Source: Constrictibacter sp. MBR-5 (GTDB taxonomy: Bacteria; Pseudomonadota; Alphaproteobacteria; JAJUGE01). Taken from it: DNA of 64,000 nt. Both the position numbers and the translations under genes were made by a program. This document shows positions 27,924 to 35,445 of the stretch, in pieces. How positions within the stretch are numbered: position 1 is the stretch's first letter; every line of letters begins with the position of its first letter. Location of the stretch: positions 1 to 64,000 of the forward strand of contig NZ_JBEPTK010000001.1 of NCBI RefSeq assembly GCF_040549485.1, in the 5' to 3' direction. The notes under the pieces were generated by a model, which saw only the letters and a list, made by a program, of their open reading frames with translations, was not told the DNA's origin and ran no database searches.

Positions 27924-28908
27924 TGCACCGATCGCGAAGGCGTTCTGGACGCTGAAGCCCGGCTGCGCCGCGATCCGGGATGAGCCGCTTCCGGAGCCGG
28001 GTCCCGACGAGGTCCGGATTAGAACGGCCTTCAGCGGCGTGAGCCGCGGCACCGAGGCTCTCGTCTTCAGAGGGCTCGTGCCGGAGCGCCTCTACGACAC
28101 GATGCGTGCGCCGTTCCAGGCCGGGGATTTTCCGGGACCGGTGAAGTACGGCTACATGTCGGTCGGTACGGTCGAAGCCGGGCCGGCCGACCTGGTCGGG
28201 CGGGCGGTGTTCTGCCTGCACCCCCATCAGGATCGCTATGTCGTGCCGGCCGCCGCTGTGGTCCTCGTGCCGGCGGCGGTCCCCCTGCGGCGCGCCGTCC
28301 TCGCCGCCAATCTGGAGACAGCGATCAACGCGCTGTGGGACGCACCGCCCCTGGTCGGCGACCGGATCGCGGTGGTCGGCTGCGGCGTCGTCGGCGGCAT
28401 GGCGGCAGTGCTCGCGGCGCGCGTGCCGGGCGTCGAGATCGAACTGATCGATCCCTCGCCGCACCGGCACGCACTGGCCGACGCAATCGGGCTGCCGCTC
28501 GTCGCCGAAGCCGGCGCCCGGACCGGCCGTGACCTGGTCATCCACGCGAGCGGCACGTCCGAAGGCCTCGCCGCGGCGCTCCGTCTCGCAGGCGACGAGG
28601 CGACCATACTGGAACTGAGCTGGTACGGCGCAAACCCGGTCGCCGTCCCGCTGGGCGAGTGGTTCCACGCGCGCCGCCTGCGCCTCGTCTCGTCTCAGGT
28701 CGGCAAGGTGGCGCCGGCGAAGCGTCTGCGATGGAGCCACAGGCAGCGGCTGGAACTGGCGTTGCGCCTGCTCGCCGATCCTGTCTTCGATGCCTTCCTG
28801 ACCGGGGAGAGCCGGTTTGCCGACCTGCCCGAGACGATGGCGCAACTCGCCGCCGGGCGCGGCAATGCCCTGTGCCACGTCATCCGCTACGAGGATCCCG
28901 ATGTATAG
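27916..28908 (+). CDS. Medium-chain dehydrogenase of the zinc-binding alcohol dehydrogenase superfamily
   Basis: The 330-residue protein has a GroES-like N-terminal domain with SGVSRGTEALVFRGLVPERL and GYMSVGTVEAG, and a Rossmann domain with IAVVGCGVVGGMAAVLAARV. The SRGTE form resembles BchC-like members rather than classical alcohol dehydrogenases, and the four-Cys structural zinc site is missing. The substrate is unknown. It overlaps the reductase gene by 8 nt and the PTPS-like gene by 8 nt, so all are tightly coupled. Confidence 0.8.
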   Translation: MGDAPIAKAFWTLKPGCAAIRDEPLPEPGPDEVRIRTAFSGVSRGTEALVFRGLVPERLYDTMRAPFQAGDFPGPVKYGYMSVGTVEAGPADLVGRAVFCLHPHQDRYVVPAAAVVLVPAAVPLRRAVLAANLETAINALWDAPPLVGDRIAVVGCGVVGGMAAVLAARVPGVEIELIDPSPHRHALADAIGLPLVAEAGARTGRDLVIHASGTSEGLAAALRLAGDEATILELSWYGANPVAVPLGEWFHARRLRLVSSQVGKVAPAKRLRWSHRQRLELALRLLADPVFDAFLTGESRFADLPETMAQLAAGRGNALCHVIRYEDPDV

Positions 28909-29302
28909 CCTGACCGTCCGCGACAGCATCATGATCGCCCACAGCTTCCGCGGCGCCATCTTCGGCCCGGCGCAGGGGCTGCACGGTGCCACATTCGTCG
29001 TGGAACTGACGTTCCGCCGGCCCGAGATCGACGCGGACGGCCTCGTCTGCGACATAGGCGCCGCCTCGGTCCTGCTGAAGAAGGTCCTCGCCCCGCTGAA
29101 CTACGCCAACCTGGACACGATCCCCGAGTTCGCCGGCATCAACACCACCACCGAGTTCCTGGCGGGCGAGATCCACCGGCGGGTCTCGGCGGCGCTGCGC
29201 GCAGGCGAACTGGGCCTGCCGCCGGAGACCTTCTCCGCCCTGCAGGTGCTGCTGCGCGAGTCGCCCGACGCCTGGGCCGCATACGAGGCACCGCCGTCGT
29301 GA
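28901..29302 (+). CDS. 6-pyruvoyl-tetrahydropterin synthase / QueD-fold protein with altered active site
   Basis: The 133-residue length, the N-terminal MIAHSFRGAIFGPAQGLHGA and the GLVCDIGAASVLLKKVLAPL stretch fit the T-fold of PTPS/QueD. Canonical members carry C-x3-HGH, giving the catalytic Cys and two zinc His. Here the corresponding stretch reads AQGLHGA: the Cys and the second His are absent. The later LDH motif also reads LNYANLD. It may bind a pterin-like ligand without the usual lyase chemistry, or run a different reaction. Confidence 0.7.
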   Translation: MYSLTVRDSIMIAHSFRGAIFGPAQGLHGATFVVELTFRRPEIDADGLVCDIGAASVLLKKVLAPLNYANLDTIPEFAGINTTTEFLAGEIHRRVSAALRAGELGLPPETFSALQVLLRESPDAWAAYEAPPS

Positions 29303-29306
29303 GGCG

Positions 29307-30374
29307 ATGCCTATGACCCTGGCGCAGGTCCATCTCGCCGTCGCCGGACCGATCGGCCAGATCACCGGCGGCTACATCTACGACAGGCGCATCGCCGAAG
29401 GCCTGGAGGCGAACGGCCAGCCGCTGCGGATCCACGCGCTGCGCGGCGCGCATCCCGCGGCGGACGCGGAGGCGCTCGCCGCCGCATCCGACTGCGTGGA
29501 CGCGGTGCGGGCGGGCGAGATCTTGCTGGTCGACGGCCTGGCCCTCCCCGCCTTCCTGCCGGCACTTCCGCGACTGGCCGGCGGCGCGCGGCTGGTGGCA
29601 CTGGTCCATCATCCGCTCGCCGACGAGACCGGCGTGGACGCGGTCACACGACGGACGCTCGACGAGGCCGAGCGCGCGGCCCTGGCCCGGGCGGCACGCG
29701 TGATCGTCACCAGCGACACCACCGCCGCGGCGGTGGCCGCCATGGGCGTTCCGCGCGACCGGATCGGCACGGTGCGCCCCGGCGTTGACCGCCGTCCCGA
29801 GGTGGCCGCGCGACGCGTGCCGTCCGAGGCGGACCCGGTCGCGCTTCTCTGCGTCGCCACCATCACGCCGCGCAAAGGCCATGCGCTGCTGGTCGAGGCG
29901 CTGGCCGGTCTCGACGCCCTGCCCTGGCGCCTCGACTGCGTCGGCAGCGACGCGCGCGACCCGGCGACCGTGGCGGCCTTGCGCGACCTGATCGCCCGCC
30001 ACGGCCTGGACGGGCGAGTCCTGCTGCACGGCGAGCGCCCGGCGGCAGAGATGGCGGCCGCCTATGCCGCAGCCGACCTGTTCGTGCTGCCGTCCTATCA
30101 CGAGGGCTTCGGCATGGCCTTCGCCGAGGCGCTGACCCAGGGGCTTCCGGTGGTCGGCACCACCGCCGGCGCCATCCCGGAGACGGTGCCGGGCGACGCG
30201 GGCATCCTCGTCCCGCCCGGCGACGTGCCGGCCCTGCGCGAGGCGCTGCGCCGGCTGCTGACGGATCGCGCTCTCCTGCATCGCCTGGGCCAGGGCGCGA
30301 CACGCGCCCGTTTCCCGACCTGGAGCGACGCCGCGGACGCATTCGCCCGGCAGCTCGAATTGGCGGCGGCGTGA
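29307..30374 (+). CDS. Glycosyltransferase family 4 (GT-B fold)
   Basis: The 355-residue protein has the GT4 C-terminal donor site: LCVATITPRKGHALLVEAL, VLLHGERPAAEMAAAYAAAD and the EX7E-type motif LPSYHEGFGMAFAEALTQGL. The N-terminal half (AVAGPIGQITGGYIYDRRIA) would bind the acceptor. The start is ATG 29307, 4 nt after the PTPS-like stop; another ATG lies 6 nt on. Its place after pterin-like genes suggests glycosylation of a small molecule or lipid, but no substrate can be read directly. Confidence 0.88.
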   Translation: MPMTLAQVHLAVAGPIGQITGGYIYDRRIAEGLEANGQPLRIHALRGAHPAADAEALAAASDCVDAVRAGEILLVDGLALPAFLPALPRLAGGARLVALVHHPLADETGVDAVTRRTLDEAERAALARAARVIVTSDTTAAAVAAMGVPRDRIGTVRPGVDRRPEVAARRVPSEADPVALLCVATITPRKGHALLVEALAGLDALPWRLDCVGSDARDPATVAALRDLIARHGLDGRVLLHGERPAAEMAAAYAAADLFVLPSYHEGFGMAFAEALTQGLPVVGTTAGAIPETVPGDAGILVPPGDVPALREALRRLLTDRALLHRLGQGATRARFPTWSDAADAFARQLELAAA

Positions 30375-31285
30375 GCGAGGCTCGCAGCTTCGATGCCGAT
30401 TGGCTGGCGCTGCGCGCGCCGGCCGATGCGGTGGCGCGATCTTCCGCGCTGACCCGGCGCTTCGCCGAGGCGGTTGCCGCCGGCGAGCAGCGCCCTGCCC
30501 GGCTCCTCGATCTCGCCGCCGGCACCGGCGCCAACCTCCGCTTCCTGGCACCACGGCTGGGAGCCGCGGGCATCGCCGCGCAGACGTGGCGACTGGTCGA
30601 CTACGACCCCGATCTTCTGGCCGCCTGCATCGACGCCTGCCGCACCTGGGCGGGCAGCAACGGCTGGTCGCTCCACGACAACGGCGCAGGCTTCAGGATC
30701 GTCGCCGACGGATGGCACGCTTCCGTGCGCTGCGTGCGCCGCGACCTGAGCCGCGGGGTCGACACGCTTCCCGTCCAGCCCGGCGAGGCCGTGGTGACGA
30801 CGGCGCTGCTCGACCTCGTGTCGCACGACTGGATGGAGGGGCTGGTCCGGCTCGTCGACCGTACCGGCGGGCCGGTGCTGGCGACCCTGACGGACGACGG
30901 GCTGCTCCGCTTCGCGCCGTTCGACGCGCTCGACGCCACGGTCGCCGGTCTGTTCGAAGCGCATCAGCACCGCGACAAGGGCTTCGGCCCCGCCTTGGGC
31001 ACCACGGCCACCGCCGTGCTCGCCGGACTGCTCGGACGAACGGGCTGGCCTGTCGCGGTCCGGCGCAGCGCCTGGGTCCTGGGGGCGGAGTCCCGCAGCC
31101 TTCTGAGCGAGACGATCCGCGGGATCGCTACCGCGGCGAAGGAGCAGGATCCTTCACGGACCACCGAAACCGAGGCATGGCTGGCCCGCCGCGTATCGCA
31201 GGCGGAGGCGGGTGGCCTGCGCCTCGTCGTCGGTCACCGCGACCTGTTCGCCCAGCCGAAGCCTTCGGCTGGGCCGACCCCGTAG
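30371..31285 (+). CDS. Class I SAM-dependent methyltransferase, last gene of the five-gene operon
   Basis: The 304-residue protein has a SAM motif RLLDLAAGTGANLRFLAPRL, a post-motif acidic loop LVDYDPDLLAACIDACRTW and a motif near AVVTTALLDLVSHDWMEGL. The GTG start overlaps the glycosyltransferase stop (GTGA). An 11-bp perfect inverted repeat lies within its last codons. It probably methylates the product or an intermediate of the operon; the target is unknown. It converges on nudC with a 2-nt gap. Confidence 0.8.
   Translation: MSEARSFDADWLALRAPADAVARSSALTRRFAEAVAAGEQRPARLLDLAAGTGANLRFLAPRLGAAGIAAQTWRLVDYDPDLLAACIDACRTWAGSNGWSLHDNGAGFRIVADGWHASVRCVRRDLSRGVDTLPVQPGEAVVTTALLDLVSHDWMEGLVRLVDRTGGPVLATLTDDGLLRFAPFDALDATVAGLFEAHQHRDKGFGPALGTTATAVLAGLLGRTGWPVAVRRSAWVLGAESRSLLSETIRGIATAAKEQDPSRTTETEAWLARRVSQAEAGGLRLVVGHRDLFAQPKPSAGPTP
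31250..31274. repeat. Perfect 11-bp inverted repeat between convergent genes
   Basis: GCCCAGCCGAA at 31250-31260 and TTCGGCTGGGC at 31264-31274 are perfect reverse complements around GCC. The repeat sits in the last codons of the methyltransferase gene, just before its convergent neighbour nudC. It could form a strong RNA hairpin in either direction. No T run follows on either strand. Confidence 0.6.
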
Positions 31286-31287
31286 GA

Positions 31288-32193
31288 TCAGCCGTCCAGC
31301 CACGTGCGGATGAGCCTGTAGGCGATCGAGTCGGCCCGCGGCATCTGCATGCCCAGGTCCTCGATATTCTCCACCTCGGCGCGGGTCAGCCAGCGCGCGT
31401 CCTCGATCTCCTCGGGGTCGAGGGTGAGTTCCATCGTCTCCGCCACGGCGTGGAAGCCTAGCATCAGCGAGGACGGGAACGGCCAGGGCTGCGAGCCCAG
31501 GTAGCGCACGTCGCCGACGCGCACGCCGACCTCCTCGAACACCTCGCGCGCCACCGCCTCCTCCAGGCTCTCGCCCGGTTCGACGAAGCCCGCCAGGGTC
31601 GAGTACATGCGCGGCCGGAAATTGTGCGTGCGGCCGAGCAGGCACATGTCGTCCTTCACGACCAGCATGATCACCGCCGGGTCGGTGCGCGGGAAGTGCT
31701 GCGCGCCGCAGGAGGTGTTGGTGCAGGTGCGCTGGTGGCCGGCGTGGGTGATCTCGGTCGGGCTGCCGCAGACGCCGCAGAAGCCGTGCTTCGCATGCCA
31801 GTGCATCAGCCCGCGCGCATGGGCGAGGATCGCCCCCTCGGTGCGCGCGAGGTTCGGCCCGACGCTGCGCAGGTCCTCGAAGGCGCCCTGCTCGCCGATA
31901 TACGGGTGCGCGTAGGGGTCCTCGATGTGCGACAGGTCGACCGCGAAGTAGGCGACCCCGTCGACCACGCCGAGCAGCGACGGGAAGCGCCCCTCGTCGA
32001 GAAGGTCGCCGGCTTCGGCGAGAGTCGGCAGCAGCGCGCGTTCGTCCTCGACGTGGACGAGGCTGCGGCTGCGCCACACGGGCACGATGCGCGTCTGCTC
32101 CGCCTTGCGCAGGCCGTGGAGCCAGATGTCGTCGCGGCGACGCTGGGAGACGCGGTCGAGCGGCGACTTGGTGTACCAGAGATCGGGTATCAT
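31288..32193 (-). CDS. nudC: NADH pyrophosphatase / RNA decapping Nudix hydrolase
   Basis: NudC hydrolyses NADH and removes NAD caps from RNA. The 301-residue protein has the family's zinc-ribbon (CGVCGSPTEI, then CTNTSC), the Nudix box beginning GFVEPGESLEEAVAREVFEE, and the NudC-specific SQPWPFPSSLMLGFHA motif after it. The ATG at 32193 begins the recognisable N-terminal domain; longer frames upstream do not resemble NudC. Confidence 0.93.
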   Translation of the reverse strand: MIPDLWYTKSPLDRVSQRRRDDIWLHGLRKAEQTRIVPVWRSRSLVHVEDERALLPTLAEAGDLLDEGRFPSLLGVVDGVAYFAVDLSHIEDPYAHPYIGEQGAFEDLRSVGPNLARTEGAILAHARGLMHWHAKHGFCGVCGSPTEITHAGHQRTCTNTSCGAQHFPRTDPAVIMLVVKDDMCLLGRTHNFRPRMYSTLAGFVEPGESLEEAVAREVFEEVGVRVGDVRYLGSQPWPFPSSLMLGFHAVAETMELTLDPEEIEDARWLTRAEVENIEDLGMQMPRADSIAYRLIRTWLDG

Positions 32194-32256
32194 GCCGAAG
32201 TCTAGGCATAAGCCGGCGCCGCGGGCAATCGGTCGGCTGATGCCTGTGGCTAGTTC

Positions 32257-32466
32257 GTGAAGTGTCCGCACCTGCTGAAGCGACGCGGCTGCCAGCCGGG
32301 CTACACGGTGACAAATGTGCACGCCGACCCGGCGGAGACGTGGCGCGAGATCCTCGCCATTCAGGAGAAGCGCACCATCGACAACGACAATCCCGTCAAA
32401 TGGCACGAGCTACCAACAGCGGGCATGTCGACCGGCTGGCTGCAACGCGAAGCAGAGCACTACTGA
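32257..32466 (+). CDS. Possible small protein, unrecognised
   Basis: A 69-residue frame from GTG with protein-like composition (VHADPAETWREILAIQEKRT) and high-GC third positions in most codons. No ribosome site or family is evident, and its 3' end overlaps the end of the convergent TadE-like gene by 7 nt. It could be a fragment of a larger lost gene. Confidence 0.3.
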   Translation: MKCPHLLKRRGCQPGYTVTNVHADPAETWREILAIQEKRTIDNDNPVKWHELPTAGMSTGWLQREAEHY

Positions 32467-32876
32467 ACGACGAGTGTCGAGCGCCCATCGAGTGTAACGG
32501 GCCCGATAGGCAGCAGGCCAAGCAGGACACGGAACGGGCTGGATGTCGCGACCGTGACGGAACTGCCCGAACGGTTATCAGGCGCCCAGGCCACATTCAC
32601 GCTCACAGTACCAGGATCGAGGCCATAGATGCGGGAGCGAGCCACGGCGCTCACCTGCTCTGCCGTGGCGGGAGCGGCGGACTCGGCCCCGCGCAATGAC
32701 GCATATCGCGCTGCTTCCTGCGCACCCCTTGTGAGGGACGCGGTGGCCAAGCCGATCCGGCCGAGATCGACCAGAGAAAACGCCACCAGCAGCATCGCCG
32801 GCGCCACCAGCGCGAACTCTGTGACGGTTATTCCTCGCCGGTCTTCGAGAAAACGGTGAAGCGCCAACATGGTCAA
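32460..32876 (-). CDS. TadE-like pseudopilin
   Basis: The 138-residue protein has the TadE signature: a short basic N-terminus with RRGITVTEFALVAPAMLLVA, including the Glu five residues into the hydrophobic helix that pseudopilin processing uses, followed by a soluble domain. TadE-type proteins assemble with Flp pili or secretion complexes. It overlaps the upstream TadE-like gene by 4 nt. No tadA, tadB, tadC or flp gene is in the window. Confidence 0.82.
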   Translation of the reverse strand: MTMLALHRFLEDRRGITVTEFALVAPAMLLVAFSLVDLGRIGLATASLTRGAQEAARYASLRGAESAAPATAEQVSAVARSRIYGLDPGTVSVNVAWAPDNRSGSSVTVATSSPFRVLLGLLPIGPVTLDGRSTLVVQ

Positions 32877-33316
32877 TTCACTCTCACGACACGAGTGCCG
32901 GCGAGCCTCATTGGGTTCTCGAAGCCTGGAAAGCCGAACAGCAACCGCACGTCGGCGATTGTCGAGACCTCGACATAGTAGGGCGCGAGTTGACCGGAAG
33001 TGCAGTAGGAGCCGCAGGCGACCTCGGTCGCGCAGGCGCAGAACTGGCGAGCGGCAACCTCGATCGGCATGTCGGCGGCATCGGCCAGGGCTGCCCGCAC
33101 CATCCCCTCGCTGTCGGATGCGGTGAGCATATCCCGCATGCCGTACTGTGCACCGGCCTGGGCCGCATTGATGAGGTGCAGCTGAGCGAGAAAGATGCGC
33201 GCACCGTCGAACGTGCCGAGCGCAAGAACCATCAGGATCGGCACGACGAGTGCGAACTCGACGGCGATGTTTCCGTCGGCGGCGCAGCGGAAGCCTCGGA
33301 GCAGCTTCATCATCAT
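32873..33316 (-). CDS. TadE-like pseudopilin (second copy)
   Basis: The 147-residue protein carries AADGNIAVEFALVVPILMVL, a TadE/TadG-type helix with its Glu, and a soluble domain with four Cys close together (FCACATEVACGSYC) that may form disulfides outside the cell. The start at 33316, one of three successive ATG codons, follows the tadG-like stop by 4 nt. It is the middle gene of a three-gene minus-strand unit. Confidence 0.82.
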   Translation of the reverse strand: MMMKLLRGFRCAADGNIAVEFALVVPILMVLALGTFDGARIFLAQLHLINAAQAGAQYGMRDMLTASDSEGMVRAALADAADMPIEVAARQFCACATEVACGSYCTSGQLAPYYVEVSTIADVRLLFGFPGFENPMRLAGTRVVRVN

Positions 33317-33320
33317 GTGC

Positions 33321-34616
33321 CTACTCGAGCAAGGCGGCCCGCACCAGGTAGCGGTTTTCGGCAACGGCGGAGGCCGCCAGGTTGCCGACGTGGCTGTTGC
33401 CGGTAAATGTCAGGCTGTCCACAACGATCAGCGACGCACTGAGGTCGGCCTCCGAGCCCCCGGCATAGGTGACCGCCTGCTTTGGAAAGTAGAGGATCCC
33501 GCTCATGCGCATGCTGCTCCCCCCGGCCAGCGTGTGGGTCACGTTCGCTGGAGCGTTGCGGTCCTGGAAAAACAGCACCCCCGCATAGTCCCCGTCGACG
33601 GGCGCCGAGAGGTCGACGTTCGCATCGCCGGCGATCGCGATTCCGTCGCTCGCGCCGGAATTTTCGGTGAGATAGAAGAAGACCCCTTCGCCGAACACCT
33701 CGCTTTGGGCGGAGAACTTCAATCCGGCGCCGTCCAGAACGTAAAGACCGGGTGCGAAGGTGAGGCGACCCGATCCGTGGACCTCGATGCCGCTGCAGTA
33801 GACGCCAGGCTGGATTGTGCGGGTTTCCCCACCCATGACCTTGATCTTCTGATGCGTATCGCAGGCGCCATAGACCGGCGCAGGCATCCCGGCGAGCGGA
33901 TCCGCCACATGCGCGGCCTGACGCGTCGGCTGCGGATGGACGCAGTCGCCCGTGAAGTCGCCGACAAGGCGGATGCCGCTCGCCGTGAGGCAGGATCCTC
34001 CGCCATCCTGGGACAGCGCAGACAGGTCCGCAGAATTCACGACGATGCCGCAGTCGAGATTGACGACGGCACCGCCCGAAACCTTCACCGCAGCTCGCAT
34101 CTCAGGGTTCATCGCCCAGACGCAGTAGTGGCCGGATGCGGAAAAGCTCGCCCGCGCAACGGAACGGGCGGTGAGGACCGGGCCGTCGGAAGCGAGAATG
34201 CGGCCGAAGAACAGAGAGCCCGGCCGGTTTACGACGATTTCGGCGGCACTGGGGTCTCCGGCAAAGGGCCCTGACTGAGGAGGAATGTTGACGGAAATGT
34301 CGTCGCCGCTGGCCGCACCGACACCGTTCCGTGCGGCATCCCGCAGCGCTGCGGCCTGGATCTGAGCGGGATCGCTCGTACGCATACTCTCCAAGGCCGC
34401 CGATATGGCGGCAGCGTCGGCCGCGGTCTGAATGGCGCGCGCCTGGGCATACCACCCCGCAACGTCCACCCCCAGGGCGGCGAACCCCAGCAGTACAGGA
34501 AGAGCCAGAGCGGTGATTACCGCTATCGCGCCTCCCTGGTCCCGAAGGATACGGTCAAAATTCCCGAAGGATTTGCCCCGCAAACCGAGACTATTGTATG
34601 AAATCGCCCTTTTCAT
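33321..34616 (-). CDS. TadG-like Flp pilus-assembly protein
   Basis: The 431-residue protein begins with a basic segment and the TadE/G helix (DQGGAIAVITALALPVLLGF, residues about 27-46), then GVDVAGWYAQARAIQTAADA, typical of TadG N-termini. The remaining extracellular region is Gly/Ser-rich with a repetitive beta-like look and several paired Cys, but no von Willebrand domain with a MIDAS motif is obvious. Start 34616 was chosen because the residues before it do not look coding. It heads the three-gene unit. Confidence 0.78.
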   Translation of the reverse strand: MKRAISYNSLGLRGKSFGNFDRILRDQGGAIAVITALALPVLLGFAALGVDVAGWYAQARAIQTAADAAAISAALESMRTSDPAQIQAAALRDAARNGVGAASGDDISVNIPPQSGPFAGDPSAAEIVVNRPGSLFFGRILASDGPVLTARSVARASFSASGHYCVWAMNPEMRAAVKVSGGAVVNLDCGIVVNSADLSALSQDGGGSCLTASGIRLVGDFTGDCVHPQPTRQAAHVADPLAGMPAPVYGACDTHQKIKVMGGETRTIQPGVYCSGIEVHGSGRLTFAPGLYVLDGAGLKFSAQSEVFGEGVFFYLTENSGASDGIAIAGDANVDLSAPVDGDYAGVLFFQDRNAPANVTHTLAGGSSMRMSGILYFPKQAVTYAGGSEADLSASLIVVDSLTFTGNSHVGNLAASAVAENRYLVRAALLE

Positions 34617-34676
34617 AGGCGATGTTGGCGAACGGAGATTAATCGAACGTAAACGTGAGACTGTCGGCGCACGTTC

Positions 34677-34743
34677 GGGCCAATGATGTGCCTGTGCGGG
34701 CCAATTCGGGCCAAGTGGGCCTATTGAGGCCAAGTCCGGGCCC
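34677..34743. repeat. Array of six GGGCCAA-like sites phased at about 10 bp, upstream of tadG
   Basis: Copies start at 34677 (GGGCCAA), 34698 (GGGCCAA), 34708 (GGGCCAA), 34717 (GGGCCTA), 34727 (AGGCCAA) and 34738 (GGGCCC). The spacings are 21, 10, 9, 10 and 11 bp, so all lie on one face of the helix. The array is 61-127 bp upstream of the tadG start, where an operator would lie. It could be a cooperative protein-binding array; no known regulator is identified. Confidence 0.55.
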
Positions 34744-34807
34744 TCGTCTGTCAAAATATCACATGAAGATAGCCGTTTATCGTATTGATATTAATCCATT
34801 TTGCCAA

Positions 34808-35275
34808 TCAATCATCCGGCTGGACCTCTAGTTCGGGAGGGGCGTCGGCGAGGAGCCTGCGGATCATGGCGTCGTGCCGGCGCTGCTCAGCCTCGGCCCG
34901 TTCCTCGGCCTGCTCCTCGGGTGAGAGCGGCGGCGACAGCGGCGTGTCGTCGAGGCCGAGGTGCTCGGCCAGCCAGAGCAGCACCCGGACGTTGCCGCAG
35001 GCCGCCGCGTCGGCGAGACCGCCGGCGACGAGTCCGCGCAGCGCGCCGAGCGACAGCGCCGCTTCGGCGGCGACGGTGCGGCGTTCGCTGTCGATGCGGT
35101 CCCGGAAGCGCCGCGACCGGCGCAGGTTGCGGCGGATCTGGTCCACCGTCCCGCCGAGGCGCCCGGCCACCTCCTCCGCCGGTACGCCTTCGGCCATCAG
35201 CCGCGCCGCCGCGGTCCAGTCGAGCCGCGGACGCCGCGGGCGGGGCATCGCACGGGTGTGTTCGCGTTCGAACAT
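34808..35275 (-). CDS. Hypothetical protein with an HTH-like N-terminus
   Basis: The 155-residue protein has a segment WTAAARLMAEGVPAEEVAGR followed by LGGTVDQIRRNLRRSRRFRD, which resembles the resolvase-like or small-terminase-like helix-turn-helix of mobile-element proteins. The C-terminal half is charged helix, ending in an acidic tail. I cannot name a family. The start at 35275 (MFEREHT) was chosen over one 63 nt upstream that lies in poorly coding sequence. Confidence 0.6.
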   Translation of the reverse strand: MFEREHTRAMPRPRRPRLDWTAAARLMAEGVPAEEVAGRLGGTVDQIRRNLRRSRRFRDRIDSERRTVAAEAALSLGALRGLVAGGLADAAACGNVRVLLWLAEHLGLDDTPLSPPLSPEEQAEERAEAEQRRHDAMIRRLLADAPPELEVQPDD

Positions 35276-35350
35276 CGCCGATCCTCGTGTGAATAAAGTC
35301 CGATGCCGAGAGATATGGGACTTTATTCTGTTTTGCAAGGCGGGGATGTT

Positions 35351-35433
35351 CGTAGGGGCGGGGCTCGCCCCGCCCCTGTGACCGCTGAAGGCCGCAATGG
35401 GGTCGAGAGGGCGGGGCGAGCCCCGCCCCTACG
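35351..35433. repeat. REP-like pair of palindromic GC-rich repeats in inverted order
   Basis: CGTAGGGGCGGGGCTCGCCC followed by CGCCCCT (35351-35377) recurs as its near-perfect reverse complement at 35408-35433, separated by 30 nt. Each copy is itself palindromic (GGGGCGGGGC / GCCCCGCCCC). This structure matches REP/REPIN-type intergenic elements. It lies after the 3' end of phnE, where it could end the phn transcript or stabilise its 3' end. Confidence 0.7.
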
Positions 35434-35445
35434 TGAGCCTGACGG

